Source: Planctomycetaceae bacterium (GTDB lineage Bacteria > Planctomycetota > Planctomycetia > Planctomycetales > Planctomycetaceae). Taken from it: DNA of 64,000 nucleotides. The position numbers and the translations under genes are program-made. Below are positions 17,154 through 26,312 of this stretch, piece after piece. The DNA lies in assembly GCA_021732995.1 (NCBI GenBank), contig JAKFWA010000070.1, positions 24,733 through 88,732 on the forward strand, in the 5' to 3' direction. Position 1 is the stretch's first letter, and each line of letters begins with the position of its first letter. The notes beneath the pieces were generated by a model that was not told the DNA's origin, did no database searches, and saw only the letters and a program-made list of their open reading frames with translations.

Positions 17154-17787
17154 TCTGGTTAATTCGAGTCTGCGGTTTAAAGATCTCGTGGCCTCGATCC
17201 ATCGATACTCAACGAACAGCATTTCCCGCAGGCTGCGACGAGAGCGGTCGCCGCGATCTCTCCGGTCCAATCGGTCTCACATCAATGGAGTCCATCAGGT
17301 GCTCCCTGGATGTCGGTCACCAGCGGTCGACATGCTGGTGGTAGTCGGCCGCGCGGCGAACCATTCTACGGCGCAGTCGGCCATTCAGTGCTGGTCGAGC
17401 CCTGAGGCACCTCAAACAATGGCCCCGCGCCGAATGGTCGGGGCTCCAACGAGTTGTCGCGCGACTCTCCGCCCAAACCACGGCGTTTGGACTGTGCTCC
17501 GACTCATAGGGATCGCGCAGAATTAACCGCGTTTCAAATGTGGCACGCTGCTGCAACGCAACAATCAACGAAACGCAATCAATTTCCGGGATCCGTATCA
17601 CACGGTCTCCATACGAACCTGTCCCTCATCACAACTGGCACAGAAACGACCAGCAGGCCAGCTCCATTCGGAGATGTTCGATTCGCTTCTATCTGACAGA
17701 GAGGCAAATCGGAGATGTGTTGGTAACAATCACACGCCACTTAATCGTTCCGGCGCGAGCGTTGTCACTCACTTGGGGAGTTCTTGC
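17154..17787. other. Intergenic region without a recognisable gene
   Basis: About 630 bases between the propeller and esterase genes. Short open frames here have no recognisable features. A purine-rich GGGGAG at 17775-17780 is the likely ribosome-binding site of the next gene. Confidence 0.5.
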
Positions 17788-20403
17788 ATGAAGTCGTTGC
17801 AATACGGTGGGGCGGCCTTGGTGGCCCTGATCTTGTCGCTCTCCCCATCGGCGTTACGCCCTGCGGAAGCGCAGTCGAATGAGCACCCCGATCGCATGGT
17901 TCAGCCGGGTGTGCCCCAAGGAAAAGTCACGGCAGGGCAGTTCAATGACAGCCAGATCTTTCCCGGAACGAAGCGCGACTACAGCGTCTACGTGCCGGCT
18001 CAATACAAAGCCGACGAGCCGGCCGCGCTGATGGTGTTCATGGACGGCGGTGGGTACTCGAACGTCAAGGGCGGGTTCCGAGTACCGACGGTCTTCGACA
18101 ATCTCATTCATCAGAAGAAGATGCCGGTCACGATCGCGGTGTTTGTGAATCCGGGCACCGTCGCGGCGACCGTGAAGGGAGCGAAGGATCGCAGCAATCG
18201 GTCCTACGAGTACGACTCGATGGGAGATCGTTACGCGAACTTTATGGTGGATGAGTTCCTGCCGGTTGCGCTGAAGGGGCTCAATGTTTCGAAAGATCCG
18301 GCGAAGCGCGCGGCCTGCGGTATTTCGTCGAGCGGCATCTGTGCTTTCACCCTCGCGTGGGAGAAGCCGGACCAGTTCGGCAAAGTCCTCAGCCACATCG
18401 GCAGCTTCACGAACATCCGTGGCGGATGGGCCTATCCGGGACTTGTGCGCAGAACGAAGGACAAGCCGAAGGCGATCAAGGTCTATCTGCAGGATGGTCG
18501 CGATGACCTCAACAATCTGCACGGCAATTGGCCACTCGGGAATCAAGATCTGGCGGCGGCGCTGCAGTTCGCGGGCTACAAGTACAAGCTCGAAATGACC
18601 GAGGGTGGTCACAGTGGCAAGTGGGGCGGCGACTTGTTGCCAGAAGCTCTGAAGTGGTTGTGGGACGACAACGCCGAAAGCACGCACATCCCGATTGTCG
18701 AAACGAAGCCCGCTTGGGAACCGCATCCGGACGCGGTCGCCAAGGAAGGTGTGCCGAAGGGGACTGTCGAACAGATGCCTGTCTTCGAGTCGAAAATATT
18801 TGGTAATACGATTCGCGATTGGTCGATCTACGTGCCGGCCCAATACAAGGCTGACGCGCCCGCCGCGCTGATGGTGTTTCAAGACGGCGAGGGCATGAAG
18901 AACGTCACTGGTCGCTGGCGCGTGCCGACAGTTTTCGACAACTTGATCGCTCGCGGAGACATGCCGCCGACGATTGCTGTCTTCATCAACCCAGGTCATG
19001 ACAAGGACAAGCCGCGACAAAACGGAAAACACTCGAATCGCGGCTTTGAGTACGACAGTCTCGGTGATCGCTATGTCCGCTTCTTGCTGGAAGAGGTCAT
19101 CCCCGAGGTTCGCAAGAAGTACTCCATCTCGGACGATCCCGAGATGCATGCGATTGGTGGTTCGAGTTCCGGCGCGATCTGTGCTTTCACCGCTGCCTGG
19201 GAACGCACCGATGCTTTCCGCAAGGTCTATTCGAGCGTCGGGAGCTTCACGAACCTGCGCGGCGGCAACGTCTATCCGTCGCTCGTTCGTAAGACCGAAC
19301 CGAAGCCGATCCGCATCTACATGGCCGACACGAGCGGTGACGTCGACAACGCTTTCGGAAGCTGGCCGTGGGCTAACCAGCAGATGGCATCGGCGTTGAA
19401 GTACATGGGTTACGACGTTCGCTTCGACTGGGTCGAAGGCTATGCGCACAACTCCGACTTCGGTGGTGCGAAGTTTCCCGAAGCGATGAAGTGGCTGTGG
19501 CGGAAAGACGCTCATACGCCCGTGATCGACACCAAGGGCGATCTCGGCGGCGACCTGACGTTGCTCAACCTGCTGATTCGCGGCGAGTCTTGGGAAGTCG
19601 TCGCTGAAGGACTCGGCTTCGCGGACGCTCTCTGTGCCGACAAAGCCGGCAATGTCTATTACTGCGATATGAAGGCGGCCTCCGTCGTTCGCATCGGCAC
19701 TGATGGAACTCGCAAAGAGATCTGCAAGGAGTCCGTCAGCGGCCTCGAATTCAATCCTGATGGAACGCTGCTCTATGCGTGTCAGGGATCGAAAAGCCGA
19801 GTGATCTCAATCAACCCCAGCTCCGGCGAAGTGAAGGTCGTTGCGGAAGGCGTGAAGCCGAACGATCTCGCAGTGACGAGCGATGGCTTTATCCTCATCA
19901 CGGAAACCGGAACGCAGCAGGTGACTAGGATCAATCCGCAGACCAGCGAAGTCACCGCTGCAGACAAAGGTATCAACAAGCCAAACGGCATCGCGTTGTC
20001 GCCCGATGGAGGCACGCTCGCGGTCTCCGATTACGGCGGCACTCACACCTGGACGTTCCGAGTCAACGCTGGCGGAGTGCTCGATGCCAAGATGCCGACA
20101 ATGCCGATGCGTCTGCCGATCGATCCTAAGGGCGAGTTCAAATTCAACGAACCGCCCCCATACATCCAGAACTCGAAGGGCGACGGCATGGCCGTCGACA
20201 ACGCAGGCCGCATCTACGTGACCAGCGACCTCGGCGTGCAAGTCTTCGACCCCACTGGCCGCCCTTGCGGCGTCCTGCCCAAGCCCGACAAAGATCAGCC
20301 CCTCACAACCTGCATCCTCGCCGGGCCGGATCACAGCACGCTCTACATCGCGCACGGCACGAAGATCTATCGGCGCAAACTAACGGTGGAGAAATCGAAG
20401 TAG
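17788..20403 (+). CDS. Exported double esterase fused to SMP-30/gluconolactonase-like propeller
   Basis: 871 residues. After a signal peptide (residues 1-29) come two tandem alpha/beta-hydrolase domains of the enterochelin-esterase (Fes/esterase D) type. They share blocks such as YVPAQYKADEPAALMVF versus YVPAQYKADAPAALMVF, so one arose by duplication. The nucleophile region of copy 2 is GGSSSGAICAF, a proper GxSxG; copy 1 reads CGISSSGICAF with Ile in place of the first glycine. Candidate acid and His residues follow (DGRDD and GGHSG in copy 1; ADTSGD and GYAHNS in copy 2). From about residue 590 an SMP-30/gluconolactonase-like propeller begins (GFADALCADKAGNVYYCD) and runs to the end. Likely acts on ester or lactone linkages of carbohydrates. 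Start 17788 has an SD 7 bases upstream. Confidence 0.88.
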   Translation: MKSLQYGGAALVALILSLSPSALRPAEAQSNEHPDRMVQPGVPQGKVTAGQFNDSQIFPGTKRDYSVYVPAQYKADEPAALMVFMDGGGYSNVKGGFRVPTVFDNLIHQKKMPVTIAVFVNPGTVAATVKGAKDRSNRSYEYDSMGDRYANFMVDEFLPVALKGLNVSKDPAKRAACGISSSGICAFTLAWEKPDQFGKVLSHIGSFTNIRGGWAYPGLVRRTKDKPKAIKVYLQDGRDDLNNLHGNWPLGNQDLAAALQFAGYKYKLEMTEGGHSGKWGGDLLPEALKWLWDDNAESTHIPIVETKPAWEPHPDAVAKEGVPKGTVEQMPVFESKIFGNTIRDWSIYVPAQYKADAPAALMVFQDGEGMKNVTGRWRVPTVFDNLIARGDMPPTIAVFINPGHDKDKPRQNGKHSNRGFEYDSLGDRYVRFLLEEVIPEVRKKYSISDDPEMHAIGGSSSGAICAFTAAWERTDAFRKVYSSVGSFTNLRGGNVYPSLVRKTEPKPIRIYMADTSGDVDNAFGSWPWANQQMASALKYMGYDVRFDWVEGYAHNSDFGGAKFPEAMKWLWRKDAHTPVIDTKGDLGGDLTLLNLLIRGESWEVVAEGLGFADALCADKAGNVYYCDMKAASVVRIGTDGTRKEICKESVSGLEFNPDGTLLYACQGSKSRVISINPSSGEVKVVAEGVKPNDLAVTSDGFILITETGTQQVTRINPQTSEVTAADKGINKPNGIALSPDGGTLAVSDYGGTHTWTFRVNAGGVLDAKMPTMPMRLPIDPKGEFKFNEPPPYIQNSKGDGMAVDNAGRIYVTSDLGVQVFDPTGRPCGVLPKPDKDQPLTTCILAGPDHSTLYIAHGTKIYRRKLTVEKSK

Positions 20404-20416
20404 TTTGTACTCACTT

Positions 20417-20504
20417 GTAGGGTGGGACCAGCGTAGCGCCGGCCCACCATGTTTCTGATTGTGTTTGTTATTGGTGGGCCGGCGCTGCGCTGGTCCCACC
20501 CTAC
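20417..20504. repeat. REP-like palindrome, copy 2 (left flank of RAYT)
   Basis: Arms GTAGGGTGGGACCAGCG...GCGCCGGCCCACCA and their complement are nearly perfect over about 35 bases around an AT-rich loop. It ends 10 bases before the RAYT start codon, so the RAYT message begins in or just after it. Shared with copies at 10503 and 21071. Confidence 0.92.
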
Positions 20505-20514
20505 GGGCCACAAC

Positions 20515-21069
20515 ATGTCAGATTATCGGCGCTACTTCGTGGCCGGTGGAACGTACTTCTTTACGTGTGTCACTCACGAACGACGACCGATTCTCACGAC
20601 GGACCTCGGTCGAAAATGTCTCCACGAAGCTATTGAAAAGGTACGTACCGATCATCCTTTTCAAATCGTCGCGATTGTGTTGCTTCCCGATCACTGGCAC
20701 ACGGTGTGGACTTTGCCGCGAGGCGACGATCGCTACCCGCTGCGTTGGATGCGAATCAAAGAAGAGTTCACGGAACGTTGGTTGGAAGCAGGCGGAGCAG
20801 AAACTGCTCAGTCGGAGTCCCGTGAGAAGCATCGACAACGAGGTGTTTGGCAAAGGAGATATTGGGAACATACCGTCCGCGACGAAGCTGACCTCAAGCG
20901 GTGCGTCGACTACACGCATTGGAATCCGCGCGAGCACAAGCTGGCCGCACGAGTGCGTGACTGGGAATGGTCGTCCTTTGATAGGATGGTGCGTGAAGGC
21001 GAGTACGACATTGATTGGGGCGGCACCGATCCAACACCCGGTTGGGATGATCCCGAATGGGGCGAATAA
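20515..21069 (+). CDS. REP-associated tyrosine transposase (RAYT)
   Basis: 184-residue HUH nuclease of the Y1/IS200-like superfamily. It begins MSDYRRYFVAGGTYFFTC, the standard RAYT opening, and carries the metal-binding HUH motif as DHWH (H60, H62) and the catalytic tyrosine in DYTHWNPREH (Y133). The usual RAYT YIHYNP pattern matches well. It should nick and join single-stranded REP hairpins. All key residues are present, so the gene may be active. ATG 20515 is preferred over an open frame from 20449, because the upstream part lies in the palindrome. The tail is acidic (DPTPGWDDPEWGE). Flanking palindromes are listed separately. Confidence 0.94.
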   Translation: MSDYRRYFVAGGTYFFTCVTHERRPILTTDLGRKCLHEAIEKVRTDHPFQIVAIVLLPDHWHTVWTLPRGDDRYPLRWMRIKEEFTERWLEAGGAETAQSESREKHRQRGVWQRRYWEHTVRDEADLKRCVDYTHWNPREHKLAARVRDWEWSSFDRMVREGEYDIDWGGTDPTPGWDDPEWGE

Positions 21070-21070
21070 C

Positions 21071-21152
21071 GTAGGGTGTCACCAGCGCAAGCGCCGGCCC
21101 ATCAATGACAATCAACCATTGGTGGGCCGGCGCTGCGCTGGTCCCACCCTAC
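21071..21152. repeat. REP-like palindrome, copy 3 (right flank of RAYT)
   Basis: The left arm begins one base after the RAYT stop. Right arm GGTGGGCCGGCGCTGCGCTGG is identical to the right arm of copy 2; the left arm has small changes (GTGTCACC for GTGGGACC, CCCATCA for CCCACCA), so this copy is slightly degenerate. Confidence 0.9.
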
Positions 21153-21242
21153 AAGCTGTGAATCAGGCCATCACAACACGTGGACGTCATGATAACTTGC
21201 GAAGGACTGCTTTCTGTGGGGTGGTGTGAAGGAGTTGTTGGC

Positions 21243-24200
21243 ATGACGAACATTGCACTTCATCCGACCCGCCGTGCGCGTCATGCGTTTCGCAAGACGG
21301 CGGGTCTGTTGACGAGGGCAGTGCTCGTGCTGGCGATGATGGTTTCGCAAGCGGCGGCGGATGAAGGTGGTGATCACTTTGAGAAGCATGTGCGGCCACT
21401 GTTGATTGAGCGTTGCTACAAGTGCCACTCGGGAACCGAGAGCAAGGGCGGGCTGCGGCTTGATTCGCGTGAGGCACTTTTGAAGGGCGGTGAAACCGGG
21501 GCGGCGATTGTCCTCGCGAAGCCGGAAGAGAGTTTGTTGATTCAGGCGGTGAGATATCAAAACGGATTGGCGATGCCGCCGGATGGGAAGCTGACTGCAG
21601 CACAGGTTGACGCTCTGGCCCAGTGGATTCGCGACGGTGCTCTCTGGCCGGGAGCGACGACTGCGACGACGACTAAAAATGCCGACCTCTTGCCGGTGAT
21701 CGCACCGAAGACTCCAAACAGCGGCCCATTGGCGTCCGCGCTACAACTGTGGCTGCGGGCCGATGCTCTCAAGCTGGCGGACGGTGAGAGCGTGCCCGTT
21801 TGGCCTGATCAGAGTGGGCATGGTCGCGATCTCTCGGCGACTAAGGGGGTTCGTGAAGGCGGTGTCGGCGGGCCGGGAAATTTCGTCGCGCAGAGCAATC
21901 TGGTCGGCCGGCCGGCGGTGCGGTTTTCGCAGTGGACCGGCCTCGCGTCTTCGCCGGGGAATCCGGTTGAGATTCGAGGCGACGCGGCCCTCACGATGAC
22001 AATCGTCATGAACCTCACTCAATTCAAAGGGCAGCATCCTCACTCTACCGTCTTTTGCGTCGGCAACCCGGCGTATGCGGGTGATCCGGGTAAGCCGCTC
22101 GCGGCGCTCATTGAGATCGACCAGCCGCAACAGTTTTCGCTCGACTTCGCGGGCGGCTGGGGGCACGACGCCATTCTCGCCCCAGGTTCGTATCAGCCGC
22201 TGTTTGGCAAGCCGGTCATCGTGACGATCGTCAAGAAGCCAGGACCGATTCGCGAGACCACGCGCTTCTACATCAACGGCAAGCTGGCGGGACCGGCAGA
22301 TGGTAAACCGCTGACCGGACGCGACACCGTGCCCGACATCCAGCATCGTTCGGACGTCGGAGTGTTCCTCGGCAAGGTACTCAGTTGGTGCGGCGCGATT
22401 CAGGGCGATGTCGGCGAGGTGCTGCTCTACAACACCGCGTTGTCTGAAGCTGATCGGCTCGGTATCGAAACCTACCTTGGTGAGAAGTTCGGATTGTGGA
22501 TCGATGCCGAACGCTCGCTCGCCGCGAAATCCGTCTACACCGACACCGAGAAAAGCCATTGGGCCTATCAACCGATTCGCGAGGTCTCGCCGCCAAAAGT
22601 TCGCCAAGAGGACAAAGTGCGAACGCCGATCGATTGCTTCGCGTTGGCGGCATTCGAGTCGCAGTCGCTCGTACCACCGCCTGAACTCGATAAGCGAATG
22701 TGGCTGCGGCGAGTCAACTTTGATCTGACTGGCCTGCCTCCCACACCCGAAGATGTGGATGCGTTTCTCGCTGATACTTCTCCGCAGGCTTTTGAGATCG
22801 TCGTGAATCGGCTACTCGAGTCGCCGCGTTATGGCGAACGGTGGGGCAGGCATTGGATGGATCTCGTTCGCTATGCGGAGACGACCGCCAACGACGCCAA
22901 CGCGGTGATGCGGTTTGCCTGGCGATATCGCAACTACGTCATCGACGCTTTCAACAACGACCTGCCATACGACCAGTTCCTGATTGAGCAACTGGCGGGT
23001 GACCTGCTGCCGCCGACCGAATCAGTGGCCGTCAACACGCGGCGAACGATCGCGACGGGCTACTTGATGATCGGATCGAAGGCGCTGGCCGAGACTGACA
23101 AGGAACAATCGCGACTCGACATCGTGGACGATCAGATCGACGTAACCGGCCGGGCGATGCTGGGGCTGACGGTTGCCTGTGCCCGCTGTCATGACCATAA
23201 GTTCGATGCCATTCGCACGACTGACTACTACGCGCTGGCAGGCATCTTCCGCAGTACCGAGCCGTTTCAGAACGAGGCCCGCAACGCATCGATGTGGTGG
23301 GAGTATCCGGTGCCTCAGGGTGCAGGGCTGGAACCGCTGATCGTAATGGCTCCGAAAGAAGTGCAGCCGCGGAACCTGCGAGTGCATCTGCGCGGCAATC
23401 GGTTCACGTTGGGAAAAATCGTCCCGCGCGGCGCGTTGGGGATCGTCGCGTCGGTCAGCCCTTCGGCCGAAGACAGTTCCACTCCAATCATCAATCCGCA
23501 TCAACTGAGCAGTGGTCGGCTCGAACTCGCTCGCTGGATCGCCAGTCCAACAAATCCGCTCACCGCGCGAGTGCTCGTCAATCGAGTCTGGCAGTTGCAC
23601 TTTGGCCGAGGCATCGTTGGCACCCCGGATAACTTCGGCACGCGCGGTGAGCGGCCTTCCGACCCCGCGTTGCTCGACTGGCTGGCGACGCAATTCATCC
23701 GCGACGGTTGGAGCGTGAAGAAGCTGCACCGGTTGATCATGCTGTCGAACACCTATCGCTCGCAGAACGCTTCGTCATCGAAGGGACGCGAGCAACCTCA
23801 GCTTGGGCCGCTGCTCGTTCAGCGTCGTCGGCTTTCCGCTGAAGAACTGCGCGACGCCATGCTGGCGGTAAGCGGCCGATTGGACCTCACGCCGGGTAGC
23901 TCCGAGAGCGGAGAGTTCCTCTTCTCGAAAGCTGAGGACATCAACGCGATGATTCGACCGAATCGCGTCGGAGCGGATGATGAGTTCTACACGTCATTCC
24001 GCAAACGGTCGGTCTTCCTGCCGATCGTCCGCAACATGCTGCCCGATGTGTTGACCCTATTCGACGCCGCCGACCCGAACGGGATCACTGCGGTTCGCAA
24101 CGAGACGACAGTCGCCTCGCAGGGGCTGTTCCTGCTGAATCATCCGTTCGTCCGCGACCAGTCGAAAGCGTTAGCCGAGCGTCTGTTATCCGACGCGGCG

Positions 24201-24413
24201 CTCTCAGATGAACGACGCATCGAAGTGGCACATCGCCTGGCCTGCGGTCGTTCGGCAACTCCGGTCGAACACGAAGAGACGAACGCCTTCTTGAAGTCAT
24301 TCACACAGTCAGCGGCGCTGAAGAGCAAGTCTGAGCTCGAGCAGCGACAAGCAGCCTGGCAGGCGTTCTGTCAGTCGCTGCTGTGCAGTAACGAGTTTCT
24401 GCATGTGGAGTAG
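21243..24413 (+). CDS. DUF1549/DUF1553 planctomycete cytochrome-c-like protein with LamG-like domain
   Basis: 1056 residues, exported. After a long N-terminus with a hydrophobic segment (LLTRAVLVLAMMVSQAAA) there is a haem motif CYKCH within a planctomycete cytochrome domain (about residues 37-120). A concanavalin/LamG-like region follows (about 150-400, LQLWLRADALKLADG onwards), then DUF1549 (SPRYGERWGRHWMDLVRYAE) and DUF1553 (LVNRVWQLHFGRGIVGTPDN). An extra CARCHDHKFD motif lies near residue 643 between them. The family is widespread in planctomycetes, function unproven; the LamG-like insert suggests carbohydrate or surface binding. ATG 21243 has AAGGAG 8 bases upstream; an earlier ATG at 21180 is less likely. 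Partner DUF1501 gene follows after 43 bases. Confidence 0.9.
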   Translation: MTNIALHPTRRARHAFRKTAGLLTRAVLVLAMMVSQAAADEGGDHFEKHVRPLLIERCYKCHSGTESKGGLRLDSREALLKGGETGAAIVLAKPEESLLIQAVRYQNGLAMPPDGKLTAAQVDALAQWIRDGALWPGATTATTTKNADLLPVIAPKTPNSGPLASALQLWLRADALKLADGESVPVWPDQSGHGRDLSATKGVREGGVGGPGNFVAQSNLVGRPAVRFSQWTGLASSPGNPVEIRGDAALTMTIVMNLTQFKGQHPHSTVFCVGNPAYAGDPGKPLAALIEIDQPQQFSLDFAGGWGHDAILAPGSYQPLFGKPVIVTIVKKPGPIRETTRFYINGKLAGPADGKPLTGRDTVPDIQHRSDVGVFLGKVLSWCGAIQGDVGEVLLYNTALSEADRLGIETYLGEKFGLWIDAERSLAAKSVYTDTEKSHWAYQPIREVSPPKVRQEDKVRTPIDCFALAAFESQSLVPPPELDKRMWLRRVNFDLTGLPPTPEDVDAFLADTSPQAFEIVVNRLLESPRYGERWGRHWMDLVRYAETTANDANAVMRFAWRYRNYVIDAFNNDLPYDQFLIEQLAGDLLPPTESVAVNTRRTIATGYLMIGSKALAETDKEQSRLDIVDDQIDVTGRAMLGLTVACARCHDHKFDAIRTTDYYALAGIFRSTEPFQNEARNASMWWEYPVPQGAGLEPLIVMAPKEVQPRNLRVHLRGNRFTLGKIVPRGALGIVASVSPSAEDSSTPIINPHQLSSGRLELARWIASPTNPLTARVLVNRVWQLHFGRGIVGTPDNFGTRGERPSDPALLDWLATQFIRDGWSVKKLHRLIMLSNTYRSQNASSSKGREQPQLGPLLVQRRRLSAEELRDAMLAVSGRLDLTPGSSESGEFLFSKAEDINAMIRPNRVGADDEFYTSFRKRSVFLPIVRNMLPDVLTLFDAADPNGITAVRNETTVASQGLFLLNHPFVRDQSKALAERLLSDAALSDERRIEVAHRLACGRSATPVEHEETNAFLKSFTQSAALKSKSELEQRQAAWQAFCQSLLCSNEFLHVE

Positions 24414-24456
24414 TGCGTCGTCTCACCTTAAGGCGAGATGCTTGAGGATCAACACC

Positions 24457-25869
24457 ATGCCAATCACCACGACACGACGACAACTTTTGCAGCAGTCCGC
24501 CGTCGGTTTTGGCAGCGTTGCGTTGTCGAGCTTGCTGGCGGGCGAGGCGTGCTCTCGCAGCTCTGCATCGGGGCCGCTCGCTCCTAAACAATCGCACTTC
24601 CTGGCCACGGCGAAACGGGCGGTGCTCCTCTTTATGCACGGTGGAGTTTCGCATGTGGACTCGTTTGATCCGAAGCCCAAGCTGACGGAGATGAATGGTC
24701 AGCCGCTGCCATTTCCGAAGCCGAAGTTTGAATTCGCTCCGACTGGCAATCTGCTCGCGTCACCTTGGAAGTTCCGGAAATACGGAGAGAGCGGCATTGA
24801 GGTCAGCGATCTCTTCCCACACATCGGCAACTGCATCGATGACATTGCCGTGATCCGCTCGATGAACGGCGGCGACCTGGTTTCACACGGCCCGGCCTTG
24901 CTGAACGTCAACACGGGAAGCGGCGTGTTTGCTCGACCGTGTCTCGGCGCCTGGACGCTCTACGGCCTCGGCAGTGAGAACCAGAACCTGCCCGGTTTCC
25001 TCAGCTTGAGCCCGTCGCTGTATCACGGCGGAGCACAAAACTACGGATCGGCGTTTCTCCCTGCGACGTTTCAAGGAACGCGACTCGGCGATGGCAACAC
25101 ACACTTCAAGGATGCGCGGCTGTCGAGCCTCGCGCCGGCGCAAGCTCCTGAATTGCAACGCCTGCAACTCGACCTGCTCAAGCGACGTAACGAACGCCAC
25201 TTGCAGAGCATCGGTGAGGACTCAGCACTCGAAGCCCGCATTGAGTCGTTCGAGATGGCATTCCGCATGCAGGCCGAAGCTCCCGATGTGATGGACATCA
25301 GCCGCGAGTCGGCAACGACTCAATCGGCTTACGGCGTCGGTATCGAACCGACGGACGAGTTCGGTCGACAATGCCTCTTCGCCCGGCGCTGCCTCGAAGC
25401 CGGAGTCCGCTTTGTGCAGGTCAACTTCAGCTATCCCCGCAACTACTGGGATGCACACGGAGACCTCCGCAACAACCATACGTCGAACGCCGCCAGAGTC
25501 GATCTGCCGGTCGCCGCGCTGCTGAAGGATTTGAAGTCACGCGGCATGCTCGATGATACGCTCGTCATCTTCGCCACCGAGTTCGGCCGCACTCCCGCGG
25601 CGCAGGGAAATGACGGTCGCGACCATCACCCGCACGCCTTTAGCTTCTGGATGGCCGGCGGCGGCATTCGCGGCGGTACGACTTACGGCCAGACCGATGA
25701 GTTCGGTTACTACGTCGCCGAGAACAAGGTCACGATGCCCGACTTCCACGCGACGATTCTGCATCTGCTTGGCCTCGACCACGAACGTCTCACTTTCCGC
25801 CACGCCGGCCGCGACTACCGCCTGACCGACGTGCACGGTCATGTCGTGCAGGACATCCTCAAAGCATGA
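24457..25869 (+). CDS. DUF1501 protein with Tat-type signal
   Basis: 470 residues. A twin-arginine leader (TTRRQLLQQSAVGFGSVALS) predicts export in folded form. The body matches DUF1501, a branch of the alkaline-phosphatase/sulfatase-like fold: LLFMHGGVSHVDSFDPKPKL near the start, VIRSMNGGDLVSHGPALLNV, WDAHGDLRNNH, and FATEFGRTPAAQGNDGRDHH near the end. These His/Asp blocks are the expected metal ligands, but enzyme activity is unproven. It is the standard downstream partner of DUF1549/DUF1553 genes. ATG 24457 is chosen over upstream in-frame codons because the Tat leader starts there. It converges on the DUF393 gene, with 19 bases between stops. Confidence 0.92.
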   Translation: MPITTTRRQLLQQSAVGFGSVALSSLLAGEACSRSSASGPLAPKQSHFLATAKRAVLLFMHGGVSHVDSFDPKPKLTEMNGQPLPFPKPKFEFAPTGNLLASPWKFRKYGESGIEVSDLFPHIGNCIDDIAVIRSMNGGDLVSHGPALLNVNTGSGVFARPCLGAWTLYGLGSENQNLPGFLSLSPSLYHGGAQNYGSAFLPATFQGTRLGDGNTHFKDARLSSLAPAQAPELQRLQLDLLKRRNERHLQSIGEDSALEARIESFEMAFRMQAEAPDVMDISRESATTQSAYGVGIEPTDEFGRQCLFARRCLEAGVRFVQVNFSYPRNYWDAHGDLRNNHTSNAARVDLPVAALLKDLKSRGMLDDTLVIFATEFGRTPAAQGNDGRDHHPHAFSFWMAGGGIRGGTTYGQTDEFGYYVAENKVTMPDFHATILHLLGLDHERLTFRHAGRDYRLTDVHGHVVQDILKA

Positions 25870-25888
25870 TGCGGCGGATTGCTCGCAG

Positions 25889-26296
25889 TCAGTTCAGGAA
25901 GCGGGTGCGTTCGTCGGGCGTTGGGAGGCGGCAGGTTTCTTTCTGTCCAAAGAGGCGATAACGCTGACTCGCCACGATGCGATAACCGAAGTTTCGTAAG
26001 GGCCGAGGAATCAGCCAGAGCAAACAGCCGAGGACCGCCCACAAGCCGCCCATCTCGCGAAACACTTTCACAATCGCGCTCGAGTGCCGCAGTACCTGCC
26101 CACGATGGACAACCACTACCGAGCGAATGTTCTCCGTATCTCTGGCCGGAAGCATCGCCGCGGCCGTCGCCCCTTGCAGGGGAGCGAAGCGAAATCGTGC
26201 TTGAGGGTCGCGGCTGATCACAAAGTCGACAAACCGGTTGCACAGGCCACAGACGCCGTCATAAAAAATCACAGGCTGCTCGATCGATTCATCCAT
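25889..26296 (-). CDS. DUF393 thiol-disulfide oxidoreductase-like (DCC) protein
   Basis: 135 residues. The family motif DGVCGLCNRFVDF lies near the N-terminus and gives the DCC name; its CxxC resembles a thioredoxin site, although activity has not been shown. DPQARFRFAPLQG and the following SVVVVHRGQVLRHSSAI block fit the family. A hydrophobic stretch (LWAVLGCLLWLIP) lies in the middle. An in-frame ATG at 26326 would overlap ribF by 14 bases; the ATG at 26296 gives the usual family N-terminus. Located just downstream of ribF on the same strand and probably co-transcribed. Confidence 0.85.
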   Translation of the reverse strand: MDESIEQPVIFYDGVCGLCNRFVDFVISRDPQARFRFAPLQGATAAAMLPARDTENIRSVVVVHRGQVLRHSSAIVKVFREMGGLWAVLGCLLWLIPRPLRNFGYRIVASQRYRLFGQKETCRLPTPDERTRFLN

Positions 26297-26312
26297 CGGC
26301 TCGCCAATTTCC

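Larger units (their letters stand above)
20417..21152 (+). mobile_element. REP-RAYT unit (REPtron-like)
   Basis: A RAYT gene enclosed by two copies of the same palindrome within 736 bases. In other bacteria such tyrosine transposases bind and process REP hairpins as single-stranded DNA and are thought to spread them. Here the unit is inserted between the esterase fusion and the DUF1549 gene. No target-site duplication was identified. Confidence 0.8.

Noticed and set aside
17854..19515. Minus-strand open frame of 553 codons
   Set aside because: Antisense to the double esterase and without any recognisable domain.
10503..21152. CRISPR array
   Set aside because: The three repeats are palindromic and separated by whole genes rather than by regular short spacers; they fit REP elements.
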